A stretch of 64,000 nucleotides of DNA from Planctomycetota bacterium (GTDB lineage Bacteria; Planctomycetota; E44-bin39), in assembly GCA_004376375.1 (NCBI GenBank), contig SOJX01000034.1, positions 1 to 64,000 on the forward strand, in the 5' to 3' direction. This document shows positions 1 through 6,996 of this stretch, in pieces. The notes under the pieces were generated by a model that had not been told where the DNA came from, did no database searches, and saw only the letters and a list, made by a program, of their open reading frames with translations. Both the position numbers and the translations under genes were made by a program. Positions within the stretch are counted from its first letter, which is position 1; each line of letters begins with the position of its first letter.

Positions 1-123
1 TTTGGGAGAACCGCTGTAGGACAGGATAACGGTTTTATCCTCACCGCATCCGCCGCCGGAGAGAAACATGACTGGAATAAGAAAGGAAAAAAGGCAGAGC
101 GTTCGGAAGGCCGGGTACTGCAT
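1..123 (-). CDS. N-terminus of an exported protein, probable lipoprotein (cut by window start)
   Basis: Forty-one codons are readable from an ATG at 123 down to base 1, with no stop, so the gene continues outside the window. The start has a run of five G about 7 bases upstream and a promoter at 175-203. The product begins with a hydrophobic stretch rich in Phe and Leu (residues 8-22), then LSGGGCGEDK, which reads as a lipoprotein signal peptide with Cys26 as the lipidated residue, although the three residues before the Cys are all Gly, which is not a textbook lipobox. After the cysteine comes VILSYSGSPK. Too little is left to name a family. Confidence 0.6.
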   Translation of the reverse strand, partial: MQYPAFRTLCLFSFLIPVMFLSGGGCGEDKTVILSYSGSPK

Positions 124-174
124 GTCTAACCCCCGAAATTATTCCAACAAGCCGGATCAACCTCTTATTTGTTA

Positions 175-203
175 ATTATACAATTTCCTGACATCTTAAG
201 CAA
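175..203 (-). promoter_or_regulatory. sigma70-type promoter for the truncated exported protein
   Basis: On the minus strand TTGCTT (198-203), a 17-base spacer and a perfect TATAAT (175-180). The predicted transcript starts near 168, giving a leader of about 45 bases to the ATG at 123. Confidence 0.55.
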
Positions 204-264
204 GTTTAGAGCACAGCCGTAAGCCGGGCCTGCAGCGACCCTGTCAGGGCTGATTCATAAAAAA

Positions 265-290
265 CAGGCCGGAGTCTTATCCCCGGCCTG
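265..290 (-). terminator. Rho-independent terminator after the prenyltransferase-repeat gene
   Basis: CAGGCCGG (265-272) pairs perfectly with CCGGCCTG (283-290). Read on the minus strand the stem is followed at once by six T (about 259-264). It lies 40 bases beyond the stop codon at 332. Confidence 0.75.
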
Positions 291-331
291 AGTTACGCTA
301 AACGCGGAAAAACGTTTTTCGGATTTCCGCC

Positions 332-1951
332 CTATTTATCGTCTTTCTTATTGCCTCCCAGATAGTCTCCACCCGTCCATATCGGGCCCGGCAATTTCAC
401 GACGGCCGCGGTCGCGCGCTTGAGAAACAGAACGGCAAAACAGGTAGTGGTCGTAGACGTCAGGTTCGCGGCAGGCGACCGGATGTTCCCGAACCTCTTT
501 TCCTCACCGGTCTCTCCGGCCCAGGAGCCGTCGCCGCTCTGCGAGCCCAGCAGGTACTCGGCGCCTTCCTTGTACCAGTTGTGCTCGCCGAGCTTTATGA
601 CGATCGAAAGCACGCCCGCACGCTCGAGCCCGTAGAGATAATACATGTGCCACTCGCTGCACTCGGCGTTGCCCGTCACGGTGAAGTGGTGAGCAAGCCA
701 CGCGCAGCCGTCGCGGATCGACTGGTTGCAGGCCTTTTTTCTCTTCTTGAACCAGGCGCTGTTTTCGATATTCGCCTTCGCGATAACCATCGCCGCGACC
801 CCGGACGTCGTCATGGAGCCGATGGTTTTGTAGAAAATCGAAGTGGCCGGCACATCAGCCGGAAGGGCTCCGCCCCTCATGTAACCCCATCCCCGTGCTT
901 TCATCTTATGACCGCCCTCGACCCCGAACTTCTCGTACGGGTTCTCGATGACGCCCGTCCCCCACTTCTCTATTTTTCCCGGCTTTACGCCTTTTTCGAG
1001 CTGCTGCTTTGTGTTCTCCTTTTCCTGTTCAAGCAAAGCCTTCTCAAGCTTCTTAAGCTGTTTAATCGGAAAGTCCGCAGCCGGCACTATGAACGGCTTG
1101 ACGTCGGGTCCGTCCTTTTCCTGAAGACCCAGAAAATAGTCCGCGACCCTGACAAAAGTCGCTTTCGGCACGCTGAGCCCGACGGTGCGCGCGGCATGAA
1201 GCGCAAGCATCGCGTACTGCGTATTCGAACTGTCGGTCCACTCTCCGATGGGGCTGGCCGGATAGGCCCATCCGCCCGCCTTTGTCTGCTTTGAAACGAT
1301 AAAGGCAACCGCGGCGCGCATCCAGTCCTTAATCGCCGGGGGCGCCTTCTTGAAGGCTCGAGCCTGCTTCTTTTCCTCCGGCTCGTAGACTTCCGTCAGG
1401 CCCCTTTTCTTTGTGATATCAGGCTTTTTCTTCTTCTTATTCTGAACGTGGGGGTTATACCTCGCCGCGAGCGCGAGTATCAGTACGGACGCATCATAGT
1501 TGCCCGTCCCGTCGGACCATTTCCGATTTCTTCCCGTCCATTGCTGATGGAGGTAGTTGAAACCCTTTTTGATGCACTCGTCGTTCGCGTCAACCCCCGC
1601 CTTGAGAAGCGCAAGAAGGCAAAGCGCGCTCAATCCCTCGTGGAAGCCCATTTCACGCCTCATAGTACTGGCCTGACCCCCAGTGGGAGTACCGGCAGTC
1701 CAGGAACCGTCGGACTGCTGCTTGCCCTTGAGAAACGCAACCGCTTTCTTTACGGCCGCGTCAATAACCTTCGGGTCCATCCCGGCCAGCTCGGCCATTC
1801 GGGCTTCGCGGTCGGCCTCGGCCTTCTGCTCATCCCGTTCTTTGTCCCCGGCGTCTTCGTCGTCCTCATCGCCGCCGGCGGGTATGCCGCAGAAAACCAG
1901 GACAAGCATCAAAAGAAGTGCGGTAAGCCAACGTAAATATCCGATTCGCAT
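332..1951 (-). CDS. Exported prenyltransferase/squalene-cyclase repeat protein
   Basis: A 539-residue protein with a hydrophobic signal sequence (residues 5-21), an acidic and lysine-rich linker (27-55), then an alpha-alpha toroid-like region. QW-type repeats are visible: FLKGKQQSDGSW near residue 73, FIVSKQTKAGGWAYP in the middle and YLLGSQSGDGSW near the C-terminus. These are the repeats of the prenyltransferase and squalene oxidase superfamily, but no cyclase catalytic motif (DxDD) was noticed, so it is probably a binding or scaffold protein and not a terpene cyclase. Proteins of this kind are common in planctomycete genomes. The start is supported by GGAGGGAG just upstream and a promoter at 2004-2032. 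It is transcribed alone and ends at a terminator at 265-290. Ligand unknown. Confidence 0.8.
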   Translation of the reverse strand: MRIGYLRWLTALLLMLVLVFCGIPAGGDEDDEDAGDKERDEQKAEADREARMAELAGMDPKVIDAAVKKAVAFLKGKQQSDGSWTAGTPTGGQASTMRREMGFHEGLSALCLLALLKAGVDANDECIKKGFNYLHQQWTGRNRKWSDGTGNYDASVLILALAARYNPHVQNKKKKKPDITKKRGLTEVYEPEEKKQARAFKKAPPAIKDWMRAAVAFIVSKQTKAGGWAYPASPIGEWTDSSNTQYAMLALHAARTVGLSVPKATFVRVADYFLGLQEKDGPDVKPFIVPAADFPIKQLKKLEKALLEQEKENTKQQLEKGVKPGKIEKWGTGVIENPYEKFGVEGGHKMKARGWGYMRGGALPADVPATSIFYKTIGSMTTSGVAAMVIAKANIENSAWFKKRKKACNQSIRDGCAWLAHHFTVTGNAECSEWHMYYLYGLERAGVLSIVIKLGEHNWYKEGAEYLLGSQSGDGSWAGETGEEKRFGNIRSPAANLTSTTTTCFAVLFLKRATAAVVKLPGPIWTGGDYLGGNKKDDK

Positions 1952-1977
1952 GGTTCTCTCCCTCCACGGTTAGGAGC

Positions 1978-2004
1978 TTTGCAGAATCAAAAAGGTTCTG
2001 CAAA
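1978..2004. promoter_or_regulatory. Inverted repeat across the transcription start of the prenyltransferase-repeat gene
   Basis: TTTGCAGAA (1978-1986) and TTCTGCAAA (1996-2004) form a perfect 9+9 inverted repeat with a 9-base centre. It abuts the -10 box at 2004-2009 and covers the predicted +1 near 1997, the position of a repressor operator; it could instead be a hairpin at the 5' end of the transcript. Confidence 0.4.
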
Positions 2005-2032
2005 TTCTAACTCTATAGTGCGAATAATACAA
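2004..2032 (-). promoter_or_regulatory. sigma70-type promoter for the prenyltransferase-repeat gene
   Basis: Minus strand TTGTAT (2027-2032), 17-base spacer, TAGAAT (2004-2009). Leader of about 46 bases to the ATG at 1951. Confidence 0.5.
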
Positions 2033-2124
2033 CACAAATCACAAGCTGCATAATGGTCGGCAACAGGGACGCTCCATACCCTATCCCCATTGACGCTCCA
2101 TTCTCCAGTAGTTATCACACACAA

Positions 2125-2152
2125 ACGGGGAGCCGAGTTCCCGGCTCCCCGT
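2125..2152 (-). terminator. Terminator at the end of the CODH/ACS operon
   Basis: ACGGGGAGCCG (2125-2135) pairs perfectly over 11 bases with CGGCTCCCCGT (2142-2152) around a 6-base loop. On the minus strand it is followed by TTTGTGTG, a weak T tract. It sits about 43 bases past the acsE stop. Confidence 0.65.
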
Positions 2153-2194
2153 CATTAATAAGGTGCTTTTGCGTAACTCCAGCCCGGTCAATAA

Positions 2195-2986
2195 TTACTG
2201 CCTGGCTGAATCGAGGTACGAATCGTTGTAAATCATCTTGTTCTGCAGCAGGTCGGCAGTAATCCAGGCGTCCATCAGGTCTTTGTCGTAGACGTCGACG
2301 ATGGCGGATTTCATGCCGTGCGCGGCAAGCATCGTCAGCATTATCCGGTTGATAAGCGGACGCTCGGCACAGCCGTTCGAAATGTTGGAAAGGCCGCAGG
2401 TGCTTGCGATTTCCGGCCCGAACAGTTGCGGAAGCTGGCCGAGAACCTCGAAAATCATCTGAGGCTGGTTCTGCCCGACGCTGATCGGAAGAACGACCGG
2501 GTCGATGTAGATCTTATCGAGCCCGATTTCGTACTCAAGAGCCTTGCCTACTATCGTGGTGCAGTTCTCAATTCGACGGTTGACATCCTGTGAGATGCCG
2601 TCCTTGTCCATGGTCAGGCAGACGATGGCTGCATCATACTCCTTGGCAAGGGGGAACCACTCGTCAAGCTTTTCCGGATCGGCCGAGACGGAATTCAGCA
2701 TAAGCGGAACGTCCCTTCGCACAACTTCGAGCCCCGCCTTGACGACGGGCAACTTTTGTGAATCGAGCGCGATCGGGGTATTGCAGGCTTCCTGGACGGT
2801 CGTGACGAGCCACTTCATCGCATCTTCCGGCTCCGCGGCAGCGGTTCCGGTATTGATGTCGAGCCACGCAGCCCCCGCCTTGGTCTGGTTGATGGCGTGG
2901 TCTTTGATGACCTGTGCATCACAGTCTTTAATGGCCTTTTTCACGTCGAGGAACTGGCCGTTAATGCGTTCACCGATTGCTTCCAT
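2195..2986 (-). CDS. acsE: Methyltetrahydrofolate:corrinoid/iron-sulfur protein methyltransferase (AcsE)
   Basis: AcsE moves the methyl group from methyl-tetrahydrofolate to the cobalt of the corrinoid/iron-sulfur protein, joining the two branches of the Wood-Ljungdahl pathway in the cytoplasm. The 263-residue product matches the family length of about 262. It shows the pterin-binding TIM-barrel signatures: GERING at the N-terminus, WLDINTG, IALDSQK and LMLNSVS. I start it at the ATG at 2986, because GGAGG lies 9 bases upstream; a longer reading frame begins at 3037 but has no ribosome site and an unrelated N-terminus. It is the last gene of the cluster, 149 bases after acsD across an AT-rich repeat spacer, and is followed by a terminator. 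Confidence 0.95.
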   Translation of the reverse strand: MEAIGERINGQFLDVKKAIKDCDAQVIKDHAINQTKAGAAWLDINTGTAAAEPEDAMKWLVTTVQEACNTPIALDSQKLPVVKAGLEVVRRDVPLMLNSVSADPEKLDEWFPLAKEYDAAIVCLTMDKDGISQDVNRRIENCTTIVGKALEYEIGLDKIYIDPVVLPISVGQNQPQMIFEVLGQLPQLFGPEIASTCGLSNISNGCAERPLINRIMLTMLAAHGMKSAIVDVYDKDLMDAWITADLLQNKMIYNDSYLDSARQ

Positions 2987-3005
2987 ATCTACTGACCTCC
3001 CTAAG

Positions 3006-3131
3006 AAGTACCAAGTACCGAGTATCGAGTCATTCAATTGTAAATTGCCAATTGAAAATTGTTAATTGATAATCTTTCAATTCTCAATATCCAATATTCA
3101 ATTCTCAATTCTCAATATTCAATTCTCAATT
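3006..3131. repeat. AT-rich low-complexity spacer between acsD and acsE
   Basis: The spacer is built of short units such as AATTGCCAATTGAAAATTG and CAATTCTCAATATTC, preceded by GTATCGAGTCATTC. The same units, in the same order, occupy the spacer on the other side of acsD (4114-4222). Confidence 0.7.
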
Positions 3132-3135
3132 CTTA

Positions 3136-4101
3136 TCATCCCTGCATTTTGTCGATAAAGCTCCGCATAGCCTTGAAGGCGTCGGGATGGCGGCAGATCA
3201 GGATGTCGGTCCCCGCCATGAGGAGCGACACGCCCGTCATCGCCTCCCACATCGGTCCGCGTACGGCCTCGGGTCCCAGCTCGGGCGCCTCGCTCTCGGG
3301 GAGCCGCGCTTCCTTCGCCCGCCAGGCCTCGTGCCCAATTGTGGCAAGAACGGCGGTCATCATCATCTTGTCGCCGCCGAGCGCGGCCAGGCGCTGGCGC
3401 TCCTGAATCGAATAAGTATACTCCATGCCGTAGCCGAGCGCGCCCGTCGTCTGGAAGCTTGCAACGCGGTCCATGGGGAACTCGAGGTTTGAAATCTCCT
3501 GGGCGAGCTGTTTGCCGAGCGCGATGTCGAGCGGCGCAAGCGCGATAAGGGCATGCCCGTCCGCCTGGCACAGCGCAACGAGTTTCTTGTAGTTTTCCGC
3601 TTCGGCGAAGCCCAGAAGCAGCCTCTCGCCTTTCCCGGCTTCCGATACCTTTTCGAAGACCGCGTTGTCTTTCTCGTGATTTCCGCATCCGAGAACGATT
3701 AGCGGGACCTTGACGGCCTCGAGAACACTTTTAACGGTGGCGGCCGCGTCGCCCGGGCCGAGGTCCTCGTTGTCCGGGTCACAGCCGGCCAGCTTCAGGC
3801 AGAGAAGCTCGGCGCCGTGCTCGTCAACGCACTTCTTCGCCCACGCGACGGGGTCGGTGAGGACGTCCTTCCACGGCTCACGCACCGCGTCCGGCCAGTC
3901 GACCGGATCGCGGTTCTGGACCTCGAGCGCGCAGACGGGCTTCGCGCCGGCGTCGCCGTCGAAATGCGCGAACGGAGTAACCTTCGCACCGCCGACGGTC
4001 AGCTTGTGCGAACGCGTGCCGCCCTCGTCCGCCGCTGCGCCGATCGTCAACGTATGAACCTGGGTGGAAAAGCTTTCCTTGACGTCGGGCACCTGTGCCA
4101 T
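3136..4101 (-). CDS. acsD: Corrinoid/iron-sulfur protein small subunit (AcsD, CODH/ACS delta)
   Basis: AcsD pairs with AcsC to form the cobalamin-carrying protein that brings a methyl group to acetyl-CoA synthase. The product is 321 residues; the Moorella subunit is about 323. Family landmarks include the opening FSTQVHTLTIG, then VCALEVQNRDPVDWPDA, the LLCLKLAGCDP segment, VPLIVLGCGNHEKDN, and the C-terminal GPMWEAMTGVSLLMAG. It is a TIM-barrel protein with no metal cluster of its own. GGAGG precedes the ATG by about 5 bases. It lies between acsV and acsE, separated from each by an unusually long AT-rich spacer made of the same repeat units, which breaks the otherwise tight operon. Confidence 0.95.
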   Translation of the reverse strand: MAQVPDVKESFSTQVHTLTIGAAADEGGTRSHKLTVGGAKVTPFAHFDGDAGAKPVCALEVQNRDPVDWPDAVREPWKDVLTDPVAWAKKCVDEHGAELLCLKLAGCDPDNEDLGPGDAAATVKSVLEAVKVPLIVLGCGNHEKDNAVFEKVSEAGKGERLLLGFAEAENYKKLVALCQADGHALIALAPLDIALGKQLAQEISNLEFPMDRVASFQTTGALGYGMEYTYSIQERQRLAALGGDKMMMTAVLATIGHEAWRAKEARLPESEAPELGPEAVRGPMWEAMTGVSLLMAGTDILICRHPDAFKAMRSFIDKMQG

Positions 4102-4113
4102 AAGTCCTCCTTT

Positions 4114-4222
4114 TCAAGTATCGAGTATCGAGTTTCGAGTCATTCAATTGAAAATTGCCAATTGAAAATTGTAAATTGATAATTTTTGCAATTCTCAATT
4201 CTCAATATTCAATTTTCAATCG
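4114..4222. repeat. AT-rich low-complexity spacer between acsV and acsD
   Basis: Near-copy of the spacer at 3006-3131: TATCGAGT units, then AATTGAAAATTGCCAATTG, then CAATTCTCAATATTCAATT. No gene or clear promoter seen. Confidence 0.7.
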
Positions 4223-4242
4223 TAAATCGTAAATCGAAGAAC

Positions 4243-4264
4243 GCGCCGCAAGCGGCGCCGCTAA
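4243..4264 (+). repeat. Short palindromic repeat, GCTAA family
   Basis: GCGCCGCAAGCGGCGC followed by CGCTAA: a GC-rich hairpin with a tiny AA loop and a GCTAA tail. It starts 2 bases after the acsV stop codon. Six further copies are listed in this window, all intergenic. Confidence 0.75.
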
Positions 4265-4266
4265 CA

Positions 4267-6192
4267 CTAACGCGTCGGTCCTTTGAACCTTTCTATCTCC
4301 GTGTGCGGGAGATAGTTGGCGAGCATGAACTCCTCCATGAACCTCGGATTCTGCATCAGGTCAACGTATGTCATCGAGGACGCGACGTCGCGAATCGCGT
4401 CGCAGGCCTCGTTTGAGAGCAGCGCCATCTTCGCACCCGCAAGCGAGGTGTTGCCGACGAAATGGATGCGGTCAGGCGGCAGCATCGGGAACATGCCGAT
4501 GGCAATTGCGCTCTCTACGTTCAAAAAGTTGCCGAACCCGCCCGCGATATAAATCTGCTTTATCGAGCCGATGTCGAGCCCGAGCTGCGAAAGCAGGGTC
4601 GAGACGGCGGCGTAAATCGCGGCCTTCGAGCGGATAAGGTTGTCGACGTCGGCCTGGGTAAGCGTAATGTCTTCACCCGCCGCGTTCTCCGATTTCGGGA
4701 CAAGCACGTATTCGCACTCGAAGTCGCACCCGCGCATGCGCGGGGTTTTGAAATCCTGGTTGAACTTCCCGTTTGCGCCGAGCGCTCCGGCGCGGAAAAG
4801 CTCTGCAATCGCGTCCAGAAGCCCTGTACCGCAGATGCCCCGCGGTTTGCCGCCGCCGATTACCTCGCAGGACACTTCGCCGTCTTTGCCGATCTTGAAC
4901 GATTCGACCGCCCCCTCGGCTGCGCGCATTCCGAATTTGACGCCGCTCCCCTCGAACGCGGGACCGGCGGACGCGCTGCAGCACACGAGCGGAACGTCTT
5001 TTGAGCCGACGACTACTTCGCCGTTTGTGCCGATATCGACAAATAGTGAAAGCTCCTCGGCCCGGTCAAGGGCGATGGCGATAGCGCCTGACGTTATGTC
5101 GCTTCCGACGTAGACGGAAACCCCGGGCATCAGGTACACGCGGGCGTGCGTGTTTCCCGGGAAGCCGATATCCCTGATCCGCTGCGACGGTATCGAATTG
5201 AAGGACGGTACGTACGGGTCGCGCCTGATGCCGCCCGGGTCCACCCCCAGCAGGAAATGCATCATCGCGGTGTTGCCGGTGCAGAGGATGGCGTTGAGAT
5301 CCTTCTCCGCCACGTCCGCCCGCTCGAGCAGGTCCCCCGCAAGCTCGCTGATGTCTTTCACAACCGCTTTGTGCAATTCGTCGAGCGCGTCATTCGCCTC
5401 GGCGTACATAATGCGCGCGATATAATCCTCTCCAAAGTTGAGCACGAACTGCGAGTTGTACCTTGCCGCCGCGGCGACGGTGGCGCCTGTCGCGAGATTC
5501 AGAAGATTTACTACAATGGTCGTGGTACCGACGTCCACGGCGAGACCGTAATGGCTCCCCGAAGTATCGCCCGGCTCGATGCGGGTGAGGACCCATCCGC
5601 TTCGCCCGCTGCGGGTCAGCGTTGCCGTGACTTTGAAATCCTGCTCGCGCAGTATCGAGCGGATGTTCTGTACGACGTCGTACTGCACCGAGAAGATTCG
5701 GAAGCCTTTATCGTACAGCGCCTTCTCCACCCGCCCGTAGTCGGCGATATTGTTTTCAATCGTCGGCGGATCGAGTTGAAGATAGATTTTCTGCGAGACA
5801 GGCGAAAGCGGGAACCGCTCGGGGAGGTTGGAGGCGAGGTCTTCGTGCCCGTCGGCGAACGAATCTTCGTCGAAAAGGATTTTGCCTTCGCCGAGCCGCG
5901 CGTCCACGGGGATTTCAACCAGGACGCTTTTGCCTTTCGGCGACGTGCGGCACGCCAGGACTTCACCCTCGCCCAGCTTGTCCTTTATGGTCGGGGAAAT
6001 GGAGGATTCGGTTTCAACCTCGCCTTCGAGCACTTTTATGCGGCATCGCCCGCACGCGCCCTGCCCGCCGCAGAACGAGGCAACATAGACGCCGGCGCGG
6101 CGCGCGGCGTCGAGCAGGGATTCCCCCGCTTCGAGGCTGACCGAAATCCCCTCGGGTTGAAACTGGACGACGGTGGTCGCGGTTTTTTTCAT
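4267..6192 (-). CDS. acsV: Reductive activator of the corrinoid/iron-sulfur protein (AcsV, RACo family)
   Basis: This is the ATP-dependent ferredoxin-like activator that returns the corrinoid protein from inactive Co(II) to active Co(I). The 641-residue product has a [2Fe-2S] domain at the N-terminus with Cys41, Cys47, Cys50 and Cys81 in the pattern CGGQGACGRC then ACR, a linker domain, and an ASKHA-type ATPase core starting at GLAVDVGTTTIVVN (near residue 217), with FVDIGTNGE and IYIAGGFGN further on. Length and domain order fit the family. AAGG precedes the ATG by 4 bases. It follows the MNT gene by 76 bases, and the gap is filled by a palindromic repeat (6216-6272). The stop is followed by another repeat of a different family. 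Confidence 0.93.
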   Translation of the reverse strand: MKKTATTVVQFQPEGISVSLEAGESLLDAARRAGVYVASFCGGQGACGRCRIKVLEGEVETESSISPTIKDKLGEGEVLACRTSPKGKSVLVEIPVDARLGEGKILFDEDSFADGHEDLASNLPERFPLSPVSQKIYLQLDPPTIENNIADYGRVEKALYDKGFRIFSVQYDVVQNIRSILREQDFKVTATLTRSGRSGWVLTRIEPGDTSGSHYGLAVDVGTTTIVVNLLNLATGATVAAAARYNSQFVLNFGEDYIARIMYAEANDALDELHKAVVKDISELAGDLLERADVAEKDLNAILCTGNTAMMHFLLGVDPGGIRRDPYVPSFNSIPSQRIRDIGFPGNTHARVYLMPGVSVYVGSDITSGAIAIALDRAEELSLFVDIGTNGEVVVGSKDVPLVCCSASAGPAFEGSGVKFGMRAAEGAVESFKIGKDGEVSCEVIGGGKPRGICGTGLLDAIAELFRAGALGANGKFNQDFKTPRMRGCDFECEYVLVPKSENAAGEDITLTQADVDNLIRSKAAIYAAVSTLLSQLGLDIGSIKQIYIAGGFGNFLNVESAIAIGMFPMLPPDRIHFVGNTSLAGAKMALLSNEACDAIRDVASSMTYVDLMQNPRFMEEFMLANYLPHTEIERFKGPTR

Positions 6193-6215
6193 TATGCCTT
6201 GTTTTTCGCGTTTCC

Positions 6216-6272
6216 GTAGGGGCAGGTCTCAGACCTGCCCGTTTGATGGGCGGGTCTGAGACCCGCCCCTAC
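6216..6272. repeat. Compound palindromic repeat, TAGGGGC family, between MNT and acsV
   Basis: Two palindromes in tandem: a GGCAGGTCT/AGACCTGCC half and a GGCGGGTCT/AGACCCGCC half, bounded by GTAGGGGC and GCCCCTAC. The last CTA, read on the minus strand, is the TAG stop codon of the MNT gene. Related elements lie at 31356, 51741 and 58405. Confidence 0.75.
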
Positions 6273-6598
6273 ATTGGCACGGCCTCGTTTTCGAGGATGT
6301 CTTTCCAGAAGCTCGAGATGTTTCCCTCGGCGATTTCCTTCGGTGTAAACCCCTGGGCCTCGATCGGTTCAAGGATGCGTGCGGCGGCGACGCCGAGGGT
6401 TCTCAAGCGCTTCAATCGCGTATCGAACTGTTCCCAATCCGAGGAGACCACTATAAGGTCAATATCGCTGCCTTCTCTTTGAGTCCCGTCCTTATAAGAG
6501 CCAAAGAGATAGATTTTTTCTGCGAGCACGCCCAAGGTCTCGAGCATGGCTCGGTAGCGCTCGATTATTCCTTTAAGTTCTGATGTTGTCTCAGCCAC
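6269..6598 (-). CDS. MNT-type nucleotidyltransferase domain protein
   Basis: A 109-residue protein of the minimal nucleotidyltransferase fold. The signature is intact: LFGSYKDGTQREGSDIDLIV, with Gly33-Ser34 and the metal-binding Asp45 and Asp47. Family members paired with a HEPN protein act, where studied, by adding AMP to or otherwise blocking the HEPN partner. Its start overlaps the end of the HEPN gene by 34 bases, so the two are translationally linked. The last two codons (Met-stop) fall in the palindromic repeat at 6216-6272, which suggests the original 3' end was altered when the repeat arrived. It is not a known part of CO dehydrogenase operons; its presence inside one is odd. Confidence 0.85.
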   Translation of the reverse strand: MAETTSELKGIIERYRAMLETLGVLAEKIYLFGSYKDGTQREGSDIDLIVVSSDWEQFDTRLKRLRTLGVAAARILEPIEAQGFTPKEIAEGNISSFWKDILENEAVPM

Positions 6599-6957
6599 TG
6601 AAAAGCTTCCTTTGTCAATCGCAGATACTCTTCCGCTTCTTTCTTCGTATATTCACCCACGAACTTGTCGAAATCATCAGGATATCGCGTGGGAACACTC
6701 CCGTTACTCAGGTCGCCGAGAAAATCCATCGTGTCCTGCGGAACATCAAGGCCCGCCTTTTGTACGAGGTACACGAGGTTGTGCGTCTTGGCCGGTTCCG
6801 ACTGCGTTACTTCGGTGACGTGGGCTTTGAGCAGCTTCTCGATTGCCAGATGGCACATGAAGATAACGTAGGGATACCGTCCGATCTTGAAGATGTCTTC
6901 GGCAGTCTCAAGGTCGTATTCTGCGGTTTTAATCCAGTTCTGCGTATCTTTTCTCAT
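6565..6957 (-). CDS. HEPN domain protein paired with the MNT nucleotidyltransferase
   Basis: A 130-residue all-helical protein with the HEPN pattern: WIKTAEYDLETAEDIF, then MCHLAIEKLLKAHV, then THNLVYLVQ, and the TRYPDD motif at 90-95. The catalytic Rx4-6H motif of HEPN ribonucleases was not found (the nearest Arg-His pair, Arg27 and His36, is spaced too far), so this may be a non-nucleolytic HEPN of the nucleotide-binding kind. GGAG lies about 9 bases before the ATG. It starts 39 bases after acsC and overlaps MNT, so it is probably co-transcribed with the CODH/ACS genes. Function could be a toxin-antitoxin pair or a local regulatory module; the sequence alone does not decide. Confidence 0.83.
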   Translation of the reverse strand: MRKDTQNWIKTAEYDLETAEDIFKIGRYPYVIFMCHLAIEKLLKAHVTEVTQSEPAKTHNLVYLVQKAGLDVPQDTMDFLGDLSNGSVPTRYPDDFDKFVGEYTKKEAEEYLRLTKEAFQWLRQHQNLKE

Positions 6958-6996
6958 CCCATCGCTCTCCGGCTTCGTTTTTACACGCCTGCGGCA

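Noticed and set aside
332..1951. Squalene-hopene cyclase
   Set aside because: QW-like repeats and a signal peptide are present, but no DxDD catalytic motif was found and the protein is exported.
5146..6219. Long open frame on the plus strand opposite acsV (357 codons)
   Set aside because: It is the shadow of a GC-rich gene: the opposite frame has all AcsV motifs, and this one has no ribosome site and an arginine-rich composition without domains.
6565..6957. HEPN protein as an RNase toxin
   Set aside because: The Rx4-6H catalytic motif is missing, so I call it HEPN without claiming nuclease or toxin activity.
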